Shown here: positions 1 through 7,699 of the stretch, in pieces
Layout of the letters: the number at the start of each line of letters is the position of its first letter
Position numbering within the stretch: the first letter of the stretch is position 1
Virus record (IMG/VR): IMGVR_UViG_3300042905_002991
Location: 19,390-83,389 of that record
Direction: 5' to 3' (one strand)
DNA length: 64,000 nt
Source: a virus
The notes under the pieces: generated by a model
Database searches by the model: none
Told to the model about the DNA's origin: nothing
The model's input: the letters and a program-made list of their open reading frames with translations, nothing else
Translations under genes and position numbers: made by a program

Positions 1-1433
1 AATTTTTCTTCACTGTAGATCTTCACCCGTTCCTCATAGTGCTTCAATGTGAAGTTTGTATAAGGACCATAACGTAGATCATCAGCGATATCGTACAGTG
101 TTGCTGCTTCTTTATTTTCACCTAGACGCAGCACACGCCCAATGGACTGCAATGCTCGAATTTTACTCTTTGTTGGAGAGGAGAATATAATATTATGTAG
201 GTTACGAATGTTTACTCCAGTAGAGAATGTTCCGTAACTTGCCACAATGATCGCATCGTTTTCTTGTTCAGTGATATGTCTTACTGCTTCGCGATCTTCT
301 GCTTCAACCCCACCATGAATAAAAAATACTTTTCGACCATTTGCTTTTTCAGTTATCCATTCGAATAATAGTTTACCGTGTTTTTCAACATAAGTAAATA
401 AAACAAGACTATTGCCTTTGAGATTCAACGCAAGATCAGTGATGAAGCGATTGCGCCCTTCGTGTTGAACGAGAAACCCCATCTCGTCCTGATAAGTAAA
501 ACCTTTAACTGTTTTACAAACTATTTCTGGATACTTCAATACAATGCACTTGATGCTGAAGTTGGCGAGTTGTTTACGCTCAATGAGTTCTTTTGTGGAA
601 ATAACTTTGAACGTAGGACCGAATAATCCTTCAAGAACTAGTTTATTGACCTTGCTATCATCAAGTGTACCTGTCGTGCCAATACGCACATCACAGTTGA
701 TGAGTTTAGTCATGATAGAAGTTAATGACTTGGCTTTAAATGTATGTGCTTCGTCGCCAATGATGAAATCAAACTGCGCAAAGTATTTCTTTGGCATCTC
801 ATAGATAGATTGCCAAGTTGATATTACAAGATCACTATCAGGTATCTTGCTTTCACCACCATAAATCTTCTGACAATACTTGTCTACATCCCATCCATTT
901 ATAGATGAATAGTTCTTAAAGTCAGAATGCATCTGAGTGACGAGATTAATCGTAGGAACAATCAACAATCCACGCTTCTTACCTGTGTTCAACAGGTGGC
1001 GGATCATCATATAGATGATTAGTGATTTTCCTGACGCTGTTGGTGAAATGAGTACAGTTCTCTTCTTCGTAAGTCCGACGCTTGACGCAAGGAGTTGATA
1101 ATCTCTGGGTTCAATTGACAAAGAAAGAGCCGAAGCCAGATTTTTGGTGTCAACAGGATAGATTTCCTTTTCTTCATCGATGTACTCACAGGTGTAGTTG
1201 CTATCCTTGCAAAACTTTTTGATATACGGAACTAAACCAAGATAAATTTGTCTTGTATTCAGATTCAAGAGTCGAATCTTTCCGTCCCAGTATTTATTGC
1301 GAAATGCTGGAGAAAATTGATAGCCTGGAGTTGAAAATGTAAAGAACTCTGACATCTCTTGCAAGATGGCAGGTTCAGCAGTCACTTGGACATAGATGTT
1401 ATTTACTTTTTCAATTACAACGTGCTCAATCAT
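1..1433 (-). CDS. uvsW: UvsW-like DNA/RNA helicase (C-terminus cut by window edge)
   Basis: Superfamily 2 helicase. In T4, UvsW unwinds R-loops and branched recombination intermediates and helps switch from origin- to recombination-dependent replication. I translated the reverse strand from the ATG at 1433 down to base 1, giving 477 codons without a stop; the gene continues beyond the window. Visible motifs are Walker A SPTASGKS near residues 130-137, the DEAH box in IIGDEAH near 227-230, a TGT motif, and motif VI QSIGRVLR in the second RecA-like domain. The first about 100 residues look like the UvsW N-terminal domain. T4 UvsW is about 500 aa, so little is missing. The start overlaps the upstream glycosyltransferase stop as ATGA. 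It is the last gene of the uvsY operon. Confidence 0.92.
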   Translation of the reverse strand, partial: MIEHVVIEKVNNIYVQVTAEPAILQEMSEFFTFSTPGYQFSPAFRNKYWDGKIRLLNLNTRQIYLGLVPYIKKFCKDSNYTCEYIDEEKEIYPVDTKNLASALSLSIEPRDYQLLASSVGLTKKRTVLISPTASGKSLIIYMMIRHLLNTGKKRGLLIVPTINLVTQMHSDFKNYSSINGWDVDKYCQKIYGGESKIPDSDLVISTWQSIYEMPKKYFAQFDFIIGDEAHTFKAKSLTSIMTKLINCDVRIGTTGTLDDSKVNKLVLEGLFGPTFKVISTKELIERKQLANFSIKCIVLKYPEIVCKTVKGFTYQDEMGFLVQHEGRNRFITDLALNLKGNSLVLFTYVEKHGKLLFEWITEKANGRKVFFIHGGVEAEDREAVRHITEQENDAIIVASYGTFSTGVNIRNLHNIIFSSPTKSKIRALQSIGRVLRLGENKEAATLYDIADDLRYGPYTNFTLKHYEERVKIYSEEK

Positions 1434-2260
1434 AGATCATCAATTTTCTGCTGAATACCATTGAAAATTCTATAGACATTTTCTGGGATGTTAGCAACAT
1501 CACCTTTCTCAAATGCATGAACATTAGGGTCGCGATTAAAGATATCGCCACCTTCTTGAAGTTTCTTGTTTATATACTCCATGCTCTTAAATTGTTCTTG
1601 ATTCTTTTCCTGATGAGCAAATGTTTCAATCTTATACTGAATTGCTTTTGGATCCAACCACCAACTTAAATGCCATCCACCATTATGAATTACTGCATGA
1701 GAATATCTGTTATTGTGGACGTTTTTGGCTCTTTCTCTTTTAGTGTATGCATTTGTTGAGACGGTACTAAAGAGTATTTGATTATTCTTAGATTTGTTTT
1801 CAAAATTAAACTGATAATGATCCATTTGAATGGATAACGCTTCATAACCACTTGCGAAACAATCTTTTGCAATTCCAATGCAATCTTTATGATAGATTTC
1901 ATCGCAGTCACTTATAAAGATAAGTGAGTCATCTGAGAATAATCCAAGACATTCTGTTATGTGATCGCGTTGACCATTCTCAACTTGCCATGGTCCTGTG
2001 TTATAGTCTCTCTCGTGGTTTGGAATTTTATCGAAATCAAAATCACTTCTTTTGCACACAAAGGGAAAGTAGATGATTTTGTCTATGTACTTTTTATATC
2101 TGGAGATGTTATTCATGAAGTGCATCGGCTTTTCATGCCCACTTTGCGTGATTGGCGCTTCAACCAAAACAAAATGATCAACATGATCGTAAAGGTATTC
2201 AAGTCTACCTTCAAGCATATCAAGTTCATTACAGAACATAAAAGTATCAATAACTTTCAT
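1430..2260 (-). CDS. GT17-family glycosyltransferase
   Basis: This 276-aa protein resembles glycosyltransferase family 17 (beta-1,4-N-acetylglucosaminyltransferase-type), which transfers sugar from a nucleotide sugar. The N-terminus reads FCNELDMLEGRLEYLYDHVD followed by VEAPITQSG, the typical GT17 opening, and a SDCDEIYH segment near residue 118 supplies the DxD-like metal and nucleotide-sugar motif. There is no signal peptide or membrane segment, so it should act in the host cytoplasm. It overlaps both neighbours by 4 nt (ATGA) and is probably co-translated with them. It is an accessory gene inside a recombination operon. The acceptor is unknown; candidates are virion fibres, host surface glycans or modified DNA bases. 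Confidence 0.75.
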   Translation of the reverse strand: MKVIDTFMFCNELDMLEGRLEYLYDHVDHFVLVEAPITQSGHEKPMHFMNNISRYKKYIDKIIYFPFVCKRSDFDFDKIPNHERDYNTGPWQVENGQRDHITECLGLFSDDSLIFISDCDEIYHKDCIGIAKDCFASGYEALSIQMDHYQFNFENKSKNNQILFSTVSTNAYTKRERAKNVHNNRYSHAVIHNGGWHLSWWLDPKAIQYKIETFAHQEKNQEQFKSMEYINKKLQEGGDIFNRDPNVHAFEKGDVANIPENVYRIFNGIQQKIDDL

Positions 2261-2829
2261 GAATTATCTCGTTGAATATCAATGTTCATAATATCAATAA
2301 AAAATGGATTGATTAGTCTACCATTTTCTAATGTATCACCAAAATAATTTTCTGATTTGTGAAGAACAGTACCAGAATAAATTATTGCACGATTGTAAAC
2401 ATTTTGTACAACCTGTTTTACAGTAATGTTTTCTTTATTTGATGGATCATTTGGATCTACATCATAGAAAATTGTGCCACTATTTGGTGGAGGATTTGGG
2501 GTTAGGTACACTAAACCTGCAACTGTCTTTTTATCATAATGTGGCCAACTATCACCATCGCTTTCTAAACATACTTGATACCTAGAAAGCATCATCTCAT
2601 CTATAGAAACAAAGTGTTTAGGGTAGCCGAACAAATTGTTGAATAGAGTGCTTTTCAATAAATTGAAATACTTTAAACTCAATGTTTGTATTTCATCAGT
2701 ACGAACTCCAGGAATCTTGGCACCATTGTCATTATAGTTTGAAGTGAAATTTTGTTTAAGAGCAAAACTTCTAACAGAATCTGGATCTTCGTAAAAATTA
2801 TCAACAATAAGTATTTTATTTTCAAACAT
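2257..2829 (-). CDS. 2OG-Fe(II) oxygenase-like protein (DUF6445-type)
   Basis: The likely product is 190 aa, a double-stranded beta-helix hydroxylase-like protein. An upstream in-frame start would add 18 residues, but the ATG at 2829 overlaps the uvsY stop as TAATG and directly precedes the conserved opening ILIVDNFYEDPDSVRSFAL, so I use it. The candidate iron site is H97-x-D99 (WPHYD) with H157 (LHKSE) and an arginine at R171 that could bind 2-oxoglutarate. A paralogue at 17756-18304 has the same residues at nearly identical spacing. From memory this resembles the DUF6445 family of phage and bacterial proteins. The substrate is unknown. It sits between uvsY and a glycosyltransferase, so hydroxylation followed by glycosylation is possible but unproven. 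Confidence 0.65.
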   Translation of the reverse strand: MFENKILIVDNFYEDPDSVRSFALKQNFTSNYNDNGAKIPGVRTDEIQTLSLKYFNLLKSTLFNNLFGYPKHFVSIDEMMLSRYQVCLESDGDSWPHYDKKTVAGLVYLTPNPPPNSGTIFYDVDPNDPSNKENITVKQVVQNVYNRAIIYSGTVLHKSENYFGDTLENGRLINPFFIDIMNIDIQRDNS

Positions 2830-3278
2830 TAACGTGCACCTTGAATGAACTTTTCCCAGCCCATGTATTCTTTCAATTGCCAAGTACGATTATTCAATTC
2901 TTTCATAACGTTGGTACAAAAATTTGCTGACTCTTCATGATAGGCTTTTTTTCGTTTAAGTTTTGTCAAATCATCATCACCATCAAGATACACTTGAATG
3001 TCTGACTTGAGGGTGAATCTAAATGGCTCCCAACCAAGTTTATCCAATTCATCTTGATCAAGTTTGCCGTTATAGTACATCCACTTCAATTTCTTGAGTT
3101 TGTCATATTCCATCGCTGCTCTTTTTGCAGCAAGATTATGCAAAGACAAATATTTGTTATACTTGTTGTGAAGAATAGGAATACGCAAGATTTCTTTGCC
3201 AGGTTCTGTGGTATCTACTTCAGAATCCCTTTCCCATTGAACCATCAATTCTTCAAGTGGTGGAGTTTCAATTTTCAT
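2829..3278 (-). CDS. uvsY: UvsY recombination mediator
   Basis: UvsY loads the UvsX recombinase onto gp32-coated single-stranded DNA. The 149-aa product is close to T4 UvsY (137 aa) in length and layout: a helical N-terminus ending in PILHNKYNKYLSLHN, a basic helix with KKLKWMYYNGKLD, and a charged C-terminal helix. It is the first gene of a tightly overlapping operon (uvsY, DUF6445-type, GT17, uvsW). In T4, uvsY and uvsW are also neighbours, which supports both calls. A TTTACT-N17-TATAAT promoter lies about 30 nt upstream. I see no strong Shine-Dalgarno sequence. No recombinase gene is present in this window. Confidence 0.85.
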   Translation of the reverse strand: MKIETPPLEELMVQWERDSEVDTTEPGKEILRIPILHNKYNKYLSLHNLAAKRAAMEYDKLKKLKWMYYNGKLDQDELDKLGWEPFRFTLKSDIQVYLDGDDDLTKLKRKKAYHEESANFCTNVMKELNNRTWQLKEYMGWEKFIQGAR

Positions 3279-3306
3279 ATTAATACAAGTGTGATAAGAT
3301 AGTTCT

Positions 3307-3335
3307 ATTATACACTATTATCATTTGTAAGTAAA
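3307..3335 (-). promoter_or_regulatory. Sigma70-like early/middle promoter for uvsY operon
   Basis: Read on the minus strand, this is TTTACT (3335-3330), a 17-nt spacer, then TATAAT (3312-3307). The start of transcription should fall near 3300, about 20 nt before the uvsY ATG. The same hexamers with the same spacing occur upstream of gp32 at 63770-63798. No T4 late box is present here, which fits recombination genes being expressed before late genes. Confidence 0.6.
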
Positions 3336-3359
3336 CTCCTGCCGAAGCTCTAGCAAGAA

Positions 3360-3388
3360 TTTACTCTTGTATAATTAAACAGTATAAT
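3360..3388 (+). promoter_or_regulatory. Possible antisense promoter, divergent from the uvsY promoter
   Basis: The plus strand shows TTTACT (3360-3365), a 17-nt spacer and TATAAT (3383-3388). This matches the uvsY and gp32 promoters in both hexamers and spacing, and its -35 box is only 24 nt from that of the divergent uvsY promoter. Downstream there is only a 12-codon ATG ORF beginning at 3393, followed by the antisense of the tube-like and capsid genes. It may be an antisense or divergent promoter, or chance in A+T-rich DNA. Confidence 0.35.
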
Positions 3389-3437
3389 CACTATGTGTGG
3401 TTTGAACGAAGTACCAATAGATTATATCTAGTATCTA

Positions 3438-3983
3438 TTAAATTCTTTCGTATTCATAATAAGCAAATCGAAAAGTTGCATCTGCAACGACAATGTTCTC
3501 TGCTGTATCTTGCGAGTTGAACATTAATGATGATAATGTCGTTGGAAACAAATCATAAAATTTGACTCTGAATTTGGGATTGTTCTTATTCGAGTGTAGT
3601 GTCATAATTGCTTCAGAATATTGTGGCTTGCCTTTTGGTGCAGTTCCAAAAAGATATGGAGCTCTTGCAAGCCTTTCCAAATCTCTATATTCTTTGAAAT
3701 CAGTCGGAAATGTCATAGCACGAATCCAATCATGAATTTCAGTAAATGCGCGCATATCTTCATCAACTAAAAATGTAATTGTAAATGTATCATATATCAT
3801 CTTTTCGCCAGGATGATATAAGTCAATAAATGGTGTTGGTCTAACAATTTCTGTTAATGAAACTCCAGGAACATTTGCTGCTTGACAATAATATGTGGAT
3901 CCAGGCAAACGATCAAATGTTACTCTAAATTTGGTACTTTGGAGTAAGTCTGTATTAGTTGGAGATCTAGTTAATGCAGTCAT
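3438..3983 (-). CDS. Tail-tube-like structural protein (gp19 paralogue)
   Basis: This protein of about 181 aa has the T4 gp19-type tube fold pattern: an opening TKFRVTFDRLPGS, then CQAANVPGVSL, a central DTFTITFLVDEDM strand pair, and a C-terminal ATFRFAYYEYERI strand. The bona fide gp19 lies beside the sheath gene at 10705-11214, so this is a second member of the family. It may cap or decorate the tube or form a minor tube ring; that is inference. The longer reading begins with TTG at 4004, but the late box at 4011-4018 would start transcription about there, so I use the ATG at 3983, which has GGA about 10 nt upstream. A strong terminator separates it from gp23, so it is transcribed independently. 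Confidence 0.7.
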   Translation of the reverse strand: MTALTRSPTNTDLLQSTKFRVTFDRLPGSTYYCQAANVPGVSLTEIVRPTPFIDLYHPGEKMIYDTFTITFLVDEDMRAFTEIHDWIRAMTFPTDFKEYRDLERLARAPYLFGTAPKGKPQYSEAIMTLHSNKNNPKFRVKFYDLFPTTLSSLMFNSQDTAENIVVADATFRFAYYEYERI

Positions 3984-4010
3984 TGAAAAAATTCCGTAAG
4001 TCAACTAATC

Positions 4011-4018
4011 TATTTATA
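4011..4018 (-). promoter_or_regulatory. T4-type late promoter box TATAAATA
   Basis: TATAAATA on the minus strand ends 28 nt before the ATG at 3983. It lies between the gp23 terminator and the tube-like gene, so it gives that gene its own late promoter. In T4 this octamer is the -10 element recognised by gp55-programmed RNA polymerase. Confidence 0.75.
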
Positions 4019-4020
4019 GA

Positions 4021-4053
4021 AAATAAAAAAGGGGGAGCATTTCTGCTCCCCCC
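4021..4053 (-). terminator. Rho-independent terminator after gp23
   Basis: On the minus strand a 9-bp stem (GGGGGAGCA / TGCTCCCCC, 4052-4044 with 4039-4031) closes a GAAA tetraloop and is followed by TTTTTTATTT. It lies about 45 nt downstream of the capsid gene stop and just upstream of the next late promoter. Confidence 0.92.
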
Positions 4054-4096
4054 GAGTCACATTACCTTATTATTTTTATAAAGTCGGTAATAACTA

Positions 4097-5440
4097 TTAC
4101 TGGTTGATGTTCAACACTTGGAACTTACGATAGTAAACGTTGTTACCGTTTACAAGAGCTCCTGTACCAGCTACGCCACCTGTTGCGAATGGATTTGCAA
4201 CGAGACCGTAACGAGTCTTGAAGCCAACCTTTGGTTGGTAAGTCGTTGGATCGATAGCACGTACCATTTGTAGAGGAACGTATGGGCAGTAGAACAAGCC
4301 AGCGTCATAAGCGTTTGTACCCTTATAACCGACAACAACATAGTCTGAATTGGCGACAGAATATGGATCAACATAGACCTTGATACGACCGAATAGTGTA
4401 CCAGCGAATGTGTTGCCTGTATCGTCAACTGTTAGATTTGTGTTGTTTGACAATGCTGAGTTGTAGTCTAGAAGACCTGTCATTGCAAGAGCTGATGCAA
4501 CATCGGTTGAAACGATGAGCAAGTTACCCTTACCACGACGGGTGTCTTTAGCGATCTTGTTGGCTGCTCTTTCGATTGCGAACAAGAGTGACTTGTACTT
4601 CTCAACTTGCCAACGACCTGATGTACCACCTGCAGTGGTGTCGTTTGAATTCAAGTTGAAGGTATTTGATGTCACACCGACGATACCGACGTTTGCTGTT
4701 GCATAGATCGTACGAACAACTTCGCGGTTGATTTCAGCAAGAATTTCTGTTGACAAGATATTTGTCAATTCTGTTTCTGCGTCGAGACCGTGAACTGCCT
4801 TGAGATCTTGTGCAAGTTCTAGCGTGTATGCTGCTTGCAAGCCGCGTGTATTTGCTGTAACAGCAACACGATCGATTTGGAAGCCCATATACTTCATCGT
4901 TAGATCTTCACCAGATGCGGTGTCGAGACCGAAGCCAGTGTTTGCAAGACCGTAGATTGATGAGTTAGCATTACCTGGATTTATAGTGCTGGTGAATGCA
5001 GTCATTGTACCGTTACCAGAGTGGGCGTTATTTGCTTCGTCGAAGAGAGCTTCACCGCCACGTGCTGTTGAGGATGCATAGACTGAGCGCATTGCGAAAA
5101 TCAAACCTGTTGGACCAGTCATTGGCTGAACGCCGCAGATGTCATAAGCCATTAGGTTTGGAAGAGCACGACGGACCAATCCGATTAGGATTGGGTCGAA
5201 GCCTGTTACGCCAGTGTTGACTGTTGAAGCAAGACCGCTGATGCCTGCTGAACCCATGGCATTAGCAGGAGCTGCTTCCCATAGGTTTGTCATTGAGCGG
5301 TTTTCTTCTTGAAGGGCACGTTCTTGGTTTTCTAGAACAAGGGCAGTAACTGCACGCTTGTATGGATCAGAGATCGCTGGAAGATCGCCGTGATCAAGAA
5401 CTGGAGCCCACTTTTTTGTAATGGTTTCATTTAGATACAT
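4097..5440 (-). CDS. gp23: Major capsid protein gp23
   Basis: HK97-fold major capsid precursor that forms the hexamers of the head. The 447-aa product is shorter than T4 gp23 (521 aa) and similar in size to those of T4-like cyanophages. Recognisable segments are ALVLENQERALQEE at the N-terminus, the block GFDPILIGLVRRALPNLMAY, and QPMTGPTGLIFAMRS. A gp21-type processing site LWE|A lies at residues 53-56, so the mature form should begin at A56 (about 392 aa). The start has GGAG about 9 nt upstream. It follows gp22 closely and ends at a strong hairpin terminator. No separate vertex gene 24 is visible in the window. Confidence 0.95.
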   Translation of the reverse strand: MYLNETITKKWAPVLDHGDLPAISDPYKRAVTALVLENQERALQEENRSMTNLWEAAPANAMGSAGISGLASTVNTGVTGFDPILIGLVRRALPNLMAYDICGVQPMTGPTGLIFAMRSVYASSTARGGEALFDEANNAHSGNGTMTAFTSTINPGNANSSIYGLANTGFGLDTASGEDLTMKYMGFQIDRVAVTANTRGLQAAYTLELAQDLKAVHGLDAETELTNILSTEILAEINREVVRTIYATANVGIVGVTSNTFNLNSNDTTAGGTSGRWQVEKYKSLLFAIERAANKIAKDTRRGKGNLLIVSTDVASALAMTGLLDYNSALSNNTNLTVDDTGNTFAGTLFGRIKVYVDPYSVANSDYVVVGYKGTNAYDAGLFYCPYVPLQMVRAIDPTTYQPKVGFKTRYGLVANPFATGGVAGTGALVNGNNVYYRKFQVLNINQ

Positions 5441-5471
5441 TTATAATACTCCGTTAAAAAAGATGAGTTAA

Positions 5472-6713
5472 TTAGGCTTTTGGAGCCGTTTTTGTAATTG
5501 CTTGCACATAATGTTTCATTAGACCATGAACTTCTACTTCTGGCTTATCTTCAGTGACCGTCGTCTCTTGAAGTGCCTTTACCTCACTTTTCACTTTATT
5601 TACTGGGAAGTAGTTCTCGCGAATTACTGCGAGTTTGCTATTAAACTCACCTTCTGTGGTGAACTCCACGCCCTCTGCGAGCGATTTCATTTTCTCGACC
5701 TGTACTTCGGTTAGTCCTTCACAGATCTTGCGAATTGCTTCATTTCTCTTTGCAACGTTAAGTTCCTCTGTAAGAGCAGTGATCTTAGCATCAGCATCTG
5801 ATGCAAGAGTTGTGACTGCTTCTTCGAGTTCTGCAACGCGAACTGCTAGAGTTTCTGCAACCTCAACCTTCTCTTCTGGGATCTCGATGTAGTGTTCTGC
5901 AAAGAGATTCTTGAGACCGTTGATAAAGTCTTCCGTCAATTCAGAACGGAGACCTGCTTCGATTGCAACTTTATTTTCTTCCATCCATTGCTCAACAACA
6001 TAGTTTAGATATTCATCTACTTGTTCAGCTAGTTGTGTTTGCATTGCTTCATATGCTTCAGCAAGAATTTGATCATTCTCTGCTGCCATATCTTCAACGA
6101 TTGATTCAACGCGAGAATTTACGGCTGCTTCAAAAATCGTTGTTGCTTTTGTGCGGAATTCTTCGGATAGAGATTCGCCATTGAAGAGAGCATCAACGTC
6201 TTCAGCCATTGACTTGCTGTGCTTCTTGACCATGTCTTTCTTCCAGGCTTCTTTCATTTCCTTTTCGTCTTCGTCTTCCTCTTCTTCTTCTTCCTCGTCC
6301 TTATCTTCATCTTCTTCAGATTCAGCTTCGCCGAGTTTCTTGACAGGAAGTGGCATTGGAACCTTTGTGCCGCCTTCTGCGACAACTTCGCCTTCGATTT
6401 CTGTTTCTTCAGTCTTATATTCGCCAGCATCTACTGGATTCTTCTTAAGACCTTCTCCTTCGTCAGCGAGTTTCTTAGCATCTGAACCAGGAAGTTTCTT
6501 CATTGGTTCTGCTGGAACACCTTCGTGACCTGGCTTTGCAGCTGGTTTCATTTCAGCCGATGCTTTAAGACCATAGTCATTTGGTAGTGATTCTGGGGTT
6601 TGTCCACCGAGATCTTCCATCTCGCCTGGCAATTTTGCTGCTGGTTCTTTTCCTGCAGCATTCATTGATGCTCTTAGAATTTCTGCAGCGGATTCTGATA
6701 ATGTCTTAGCCAT
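5472..6713 (-). CDS. gp22: Prohead core scaffold protein gp22
   Basis: Major scaffold of the prohead core, degraded by gp21 during maturation. The 413-aa protein is longer than T4 gp22 (269 aa). The N-terminal third is rich in Lys, Pro, Glu and Gly and contains a nearly pure Glu/Asp run at about residues 133-152. The C-terminal part is helical and resembles gp22, with RKICEGLTEVQVEKMKSLAE and KLAVIRENYF. A possible gp21 site LGE|A lies just before the acidic run. The order portal, core proteins, gp21, gp22, gp23 is the T4 order. A TATAAATA late box and an AGGAG ribosome site precede the ATG. Confidence 0.88.
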   Translation of the reverse strand: MAKTLSESAAEILRASMNAAGKEPAAKLPGEMEDLGGQTPESLPNDYGLKASAEMKPAAKPGHEGVPAEPMKKLPGSDAKKLADEGEGLKKNPVDAGEYKTEETEIEGEVVAEGGTKVPMPLPVKKLGEAESEEDEDKDEEEEEEEDEDEKEMKEAWKKDMVKKHSKSMAEDVDALFNGESLSEEFRTKATTIFEAAVNSRVESIVEDMAAENDQILAEAYEAMQTQLAEQVDEYLNYVVEQWMEENKVAIEAGLRSELTEDFINGLKNLFAEHYIEIPEEKVEVAETLAVRVAELEEAVTTLASDADAKITALTEELNVAKRNEAIRKICEGLTEVQVEKMKSLAEGVEFTTEGEFNSKLAVIRENYFPVNKVKSEVKALQETTVTEDKPEVEVHGLMKHYVQAITKTAPKA

Positions 6714-6740
6714 TTGTTTTAACTCCTGAAGAAGTAATAT

Positions 6741-6748
6741 TATTTATA
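6741..6748 (-). promoter_or_regulatory. T4-type late promoter box TATAAATA (gp22-gp23)
   Basis: TATAAATA on the minus strand ends 28 nt before the gp22 ATG, in the gap between genes 21 and 22. It should drive scaffold and capsid synthesis late in infection. I found no separate late box directly in front of gp23. Confidence 0.78.
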
Positions 6749-6752
6749 AATT

Positions 6753-7397
6753 TTAAAGTTTTGACAAGAAATTCTCAAAGATCTTCAATGAGATTTCGTC
6801 AATTTGTTTTTGCTTTACATTCTTGATTTGATTATAATAAGCATTGACATCTAATTCTTTTACAATGCCATTATCCCAAACCCACTCTTTACCTTCCATA
6901 ATACCTTGAACGAAAGCACCTGGTGCGGATGGATCCGCTACAATATCAGCCGCTGTGGCCAGATAATAGTCATCTTGCACGACGTTGACACCGTTCTCGT
7001 TTTTGAGAGAGCCCATGCCACGACATGACACACCAAGAATTGCACCGCCTTCCATAAGAGACTTGGCGATTTTACCCATTGGTGTTTCAAGAATTTTTGC
7101 TTTACCAATCCAAACATTACCTTCTTGTTTGAGATTAGTGATAAGATGTGATACGCGATCTAGATTAATCGTTGGTGAATCAGGATGACCCAATTCGCCG
7201 AATGCGCGATTCTTTTGAACATAGTCTTCATCATAACGCTTCACTTCTTTCGAAAGAGTTTCTACTGGATAGATGCGACCGTTACGATTCTTTTTTTCAG
7301 CAACAAGAAATGGACCTTGAATGAAGAGACTTTTCACACCGTTCTTTTCTTCGGTGATCATCTTCACTGCTTCAACTGTTTCTGTGATTAATTTCAT
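6753..7397 (-). CDS. gp21: Prohead core protease gp21
   Basis: Serine protease of the T4 prohead core (peptidase family U9/S80 type) that cleaves head proteins after (L/I)-x-E. The length of 214 aa matches T4 gp21 (212 aa). Diagnostic segments are KNRNGRIYPVETL near residue 36, FGELGHPDSPTINL with candidate catalytic H71, and GVSCRGMGSL with candidate nucleophile S124. The C-terminal ADPSAPGAFVQGIMEGKEW segment is also typical. It sits between the small core proteins and gp22, as in T4. Two neighbouring proteins carry cleavage-type motifs at their N-termini (see 7400 and 7696). Confidence 0.93.
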   Translation of the reverse strand: MKLITETVEAVKMITEEKNGVKSLFIQGPFLVAEKKNRNGRIYPVETLSKEVKRYDEDYVQKNRAFGELGHPDSPTINLDRVSHLITNLKQEGNVWIGKAKILETPMGKIAKSLMEGGAILGVSCRGMGSLKNENGVNVVQDDYYLATAADIVADPSAPGAFVQGIMEGKEWVWDNGIVKELDVNAYYNQIKNVKQKQIDEISLKIFENFLSKL

Positions 7398-7399
7398 TT

Positions 7400-7699
7400 T
7401 TATAGCCCCAATGATGTGCGTTTTCTTAATGAACGCTTTCTTTTAATTAATGCTCTTGCGAGTTTTGCTCTGCGTTTAATTTTTGCGCGACGAGCACCAA
7501 TTTTTCTCTTAATTCTTTCGCTAGATGACATGCGAATCATCTTGCCACCACGAATTGTATAACCCTTAACGCCAGATACAATTTTGCGTCGTTGAACTTT
7601 GCCACCACGAACTCTTAAACGAATAAGTTTTTTACGTCCAATTTTTTGAACGTTGGCTTCTGCGATAATTTCTCTTACGATGTCAGAAACTAAACTCAT
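7400..7699 (-). CDS. gp68-like basic prohead core protein
   Basis: This 99-aa, very basic protein has an acidic N-terminus of about 14 residues followed by a Lys/Arg-rich body (VRGGKVQRRKIVSG, KRKIGARRAKIKRRAK, KRKRSLRKRTSLGL). The composition and position next to gp21 match the gp68 core protein of T4-like phages, although T4 gp68 is longer (141 aa). Residues 12-15 read IAE|A, a textbook gp21 site, so a propeptide of about 14 residues may be removed, leaving a strongly cationic product suited to binding packaged DNA; that last step is inference. It overlaps the upstream gene stop/start by 4 nt. Confidence 0.7.
   Translation of the reverse strand: MSLVSDIVREIIAEANVQKIGRKKLIRLRVRGGKVQRRKIVSGVKGYTIRGGKMIRMSSSERIKRKIGARRAKIKRRAKLARALIKRKRSLRKRTSLGL

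Noticed and set aside
3393-3431. 12-codon plus-strand ORF after the antisense promoter
   Set aside because: Too short, without a ribosome site, and not recognisable; it may be chance.
3279-3437. tRNA or small RNA gene in the gap between uvsY and the tube-like gene
   Set aside because: No cloverleaf or CCA end can be folded; the gap is explained by the divergent promoter pair.
6151-6528. Ser-rich plus-strand ORF opposite gp22
   Set aside because: It is the antisense of the Glu/Asp run of gp22 (GAA/GAG read as TTC/CTC frames); no independent support.
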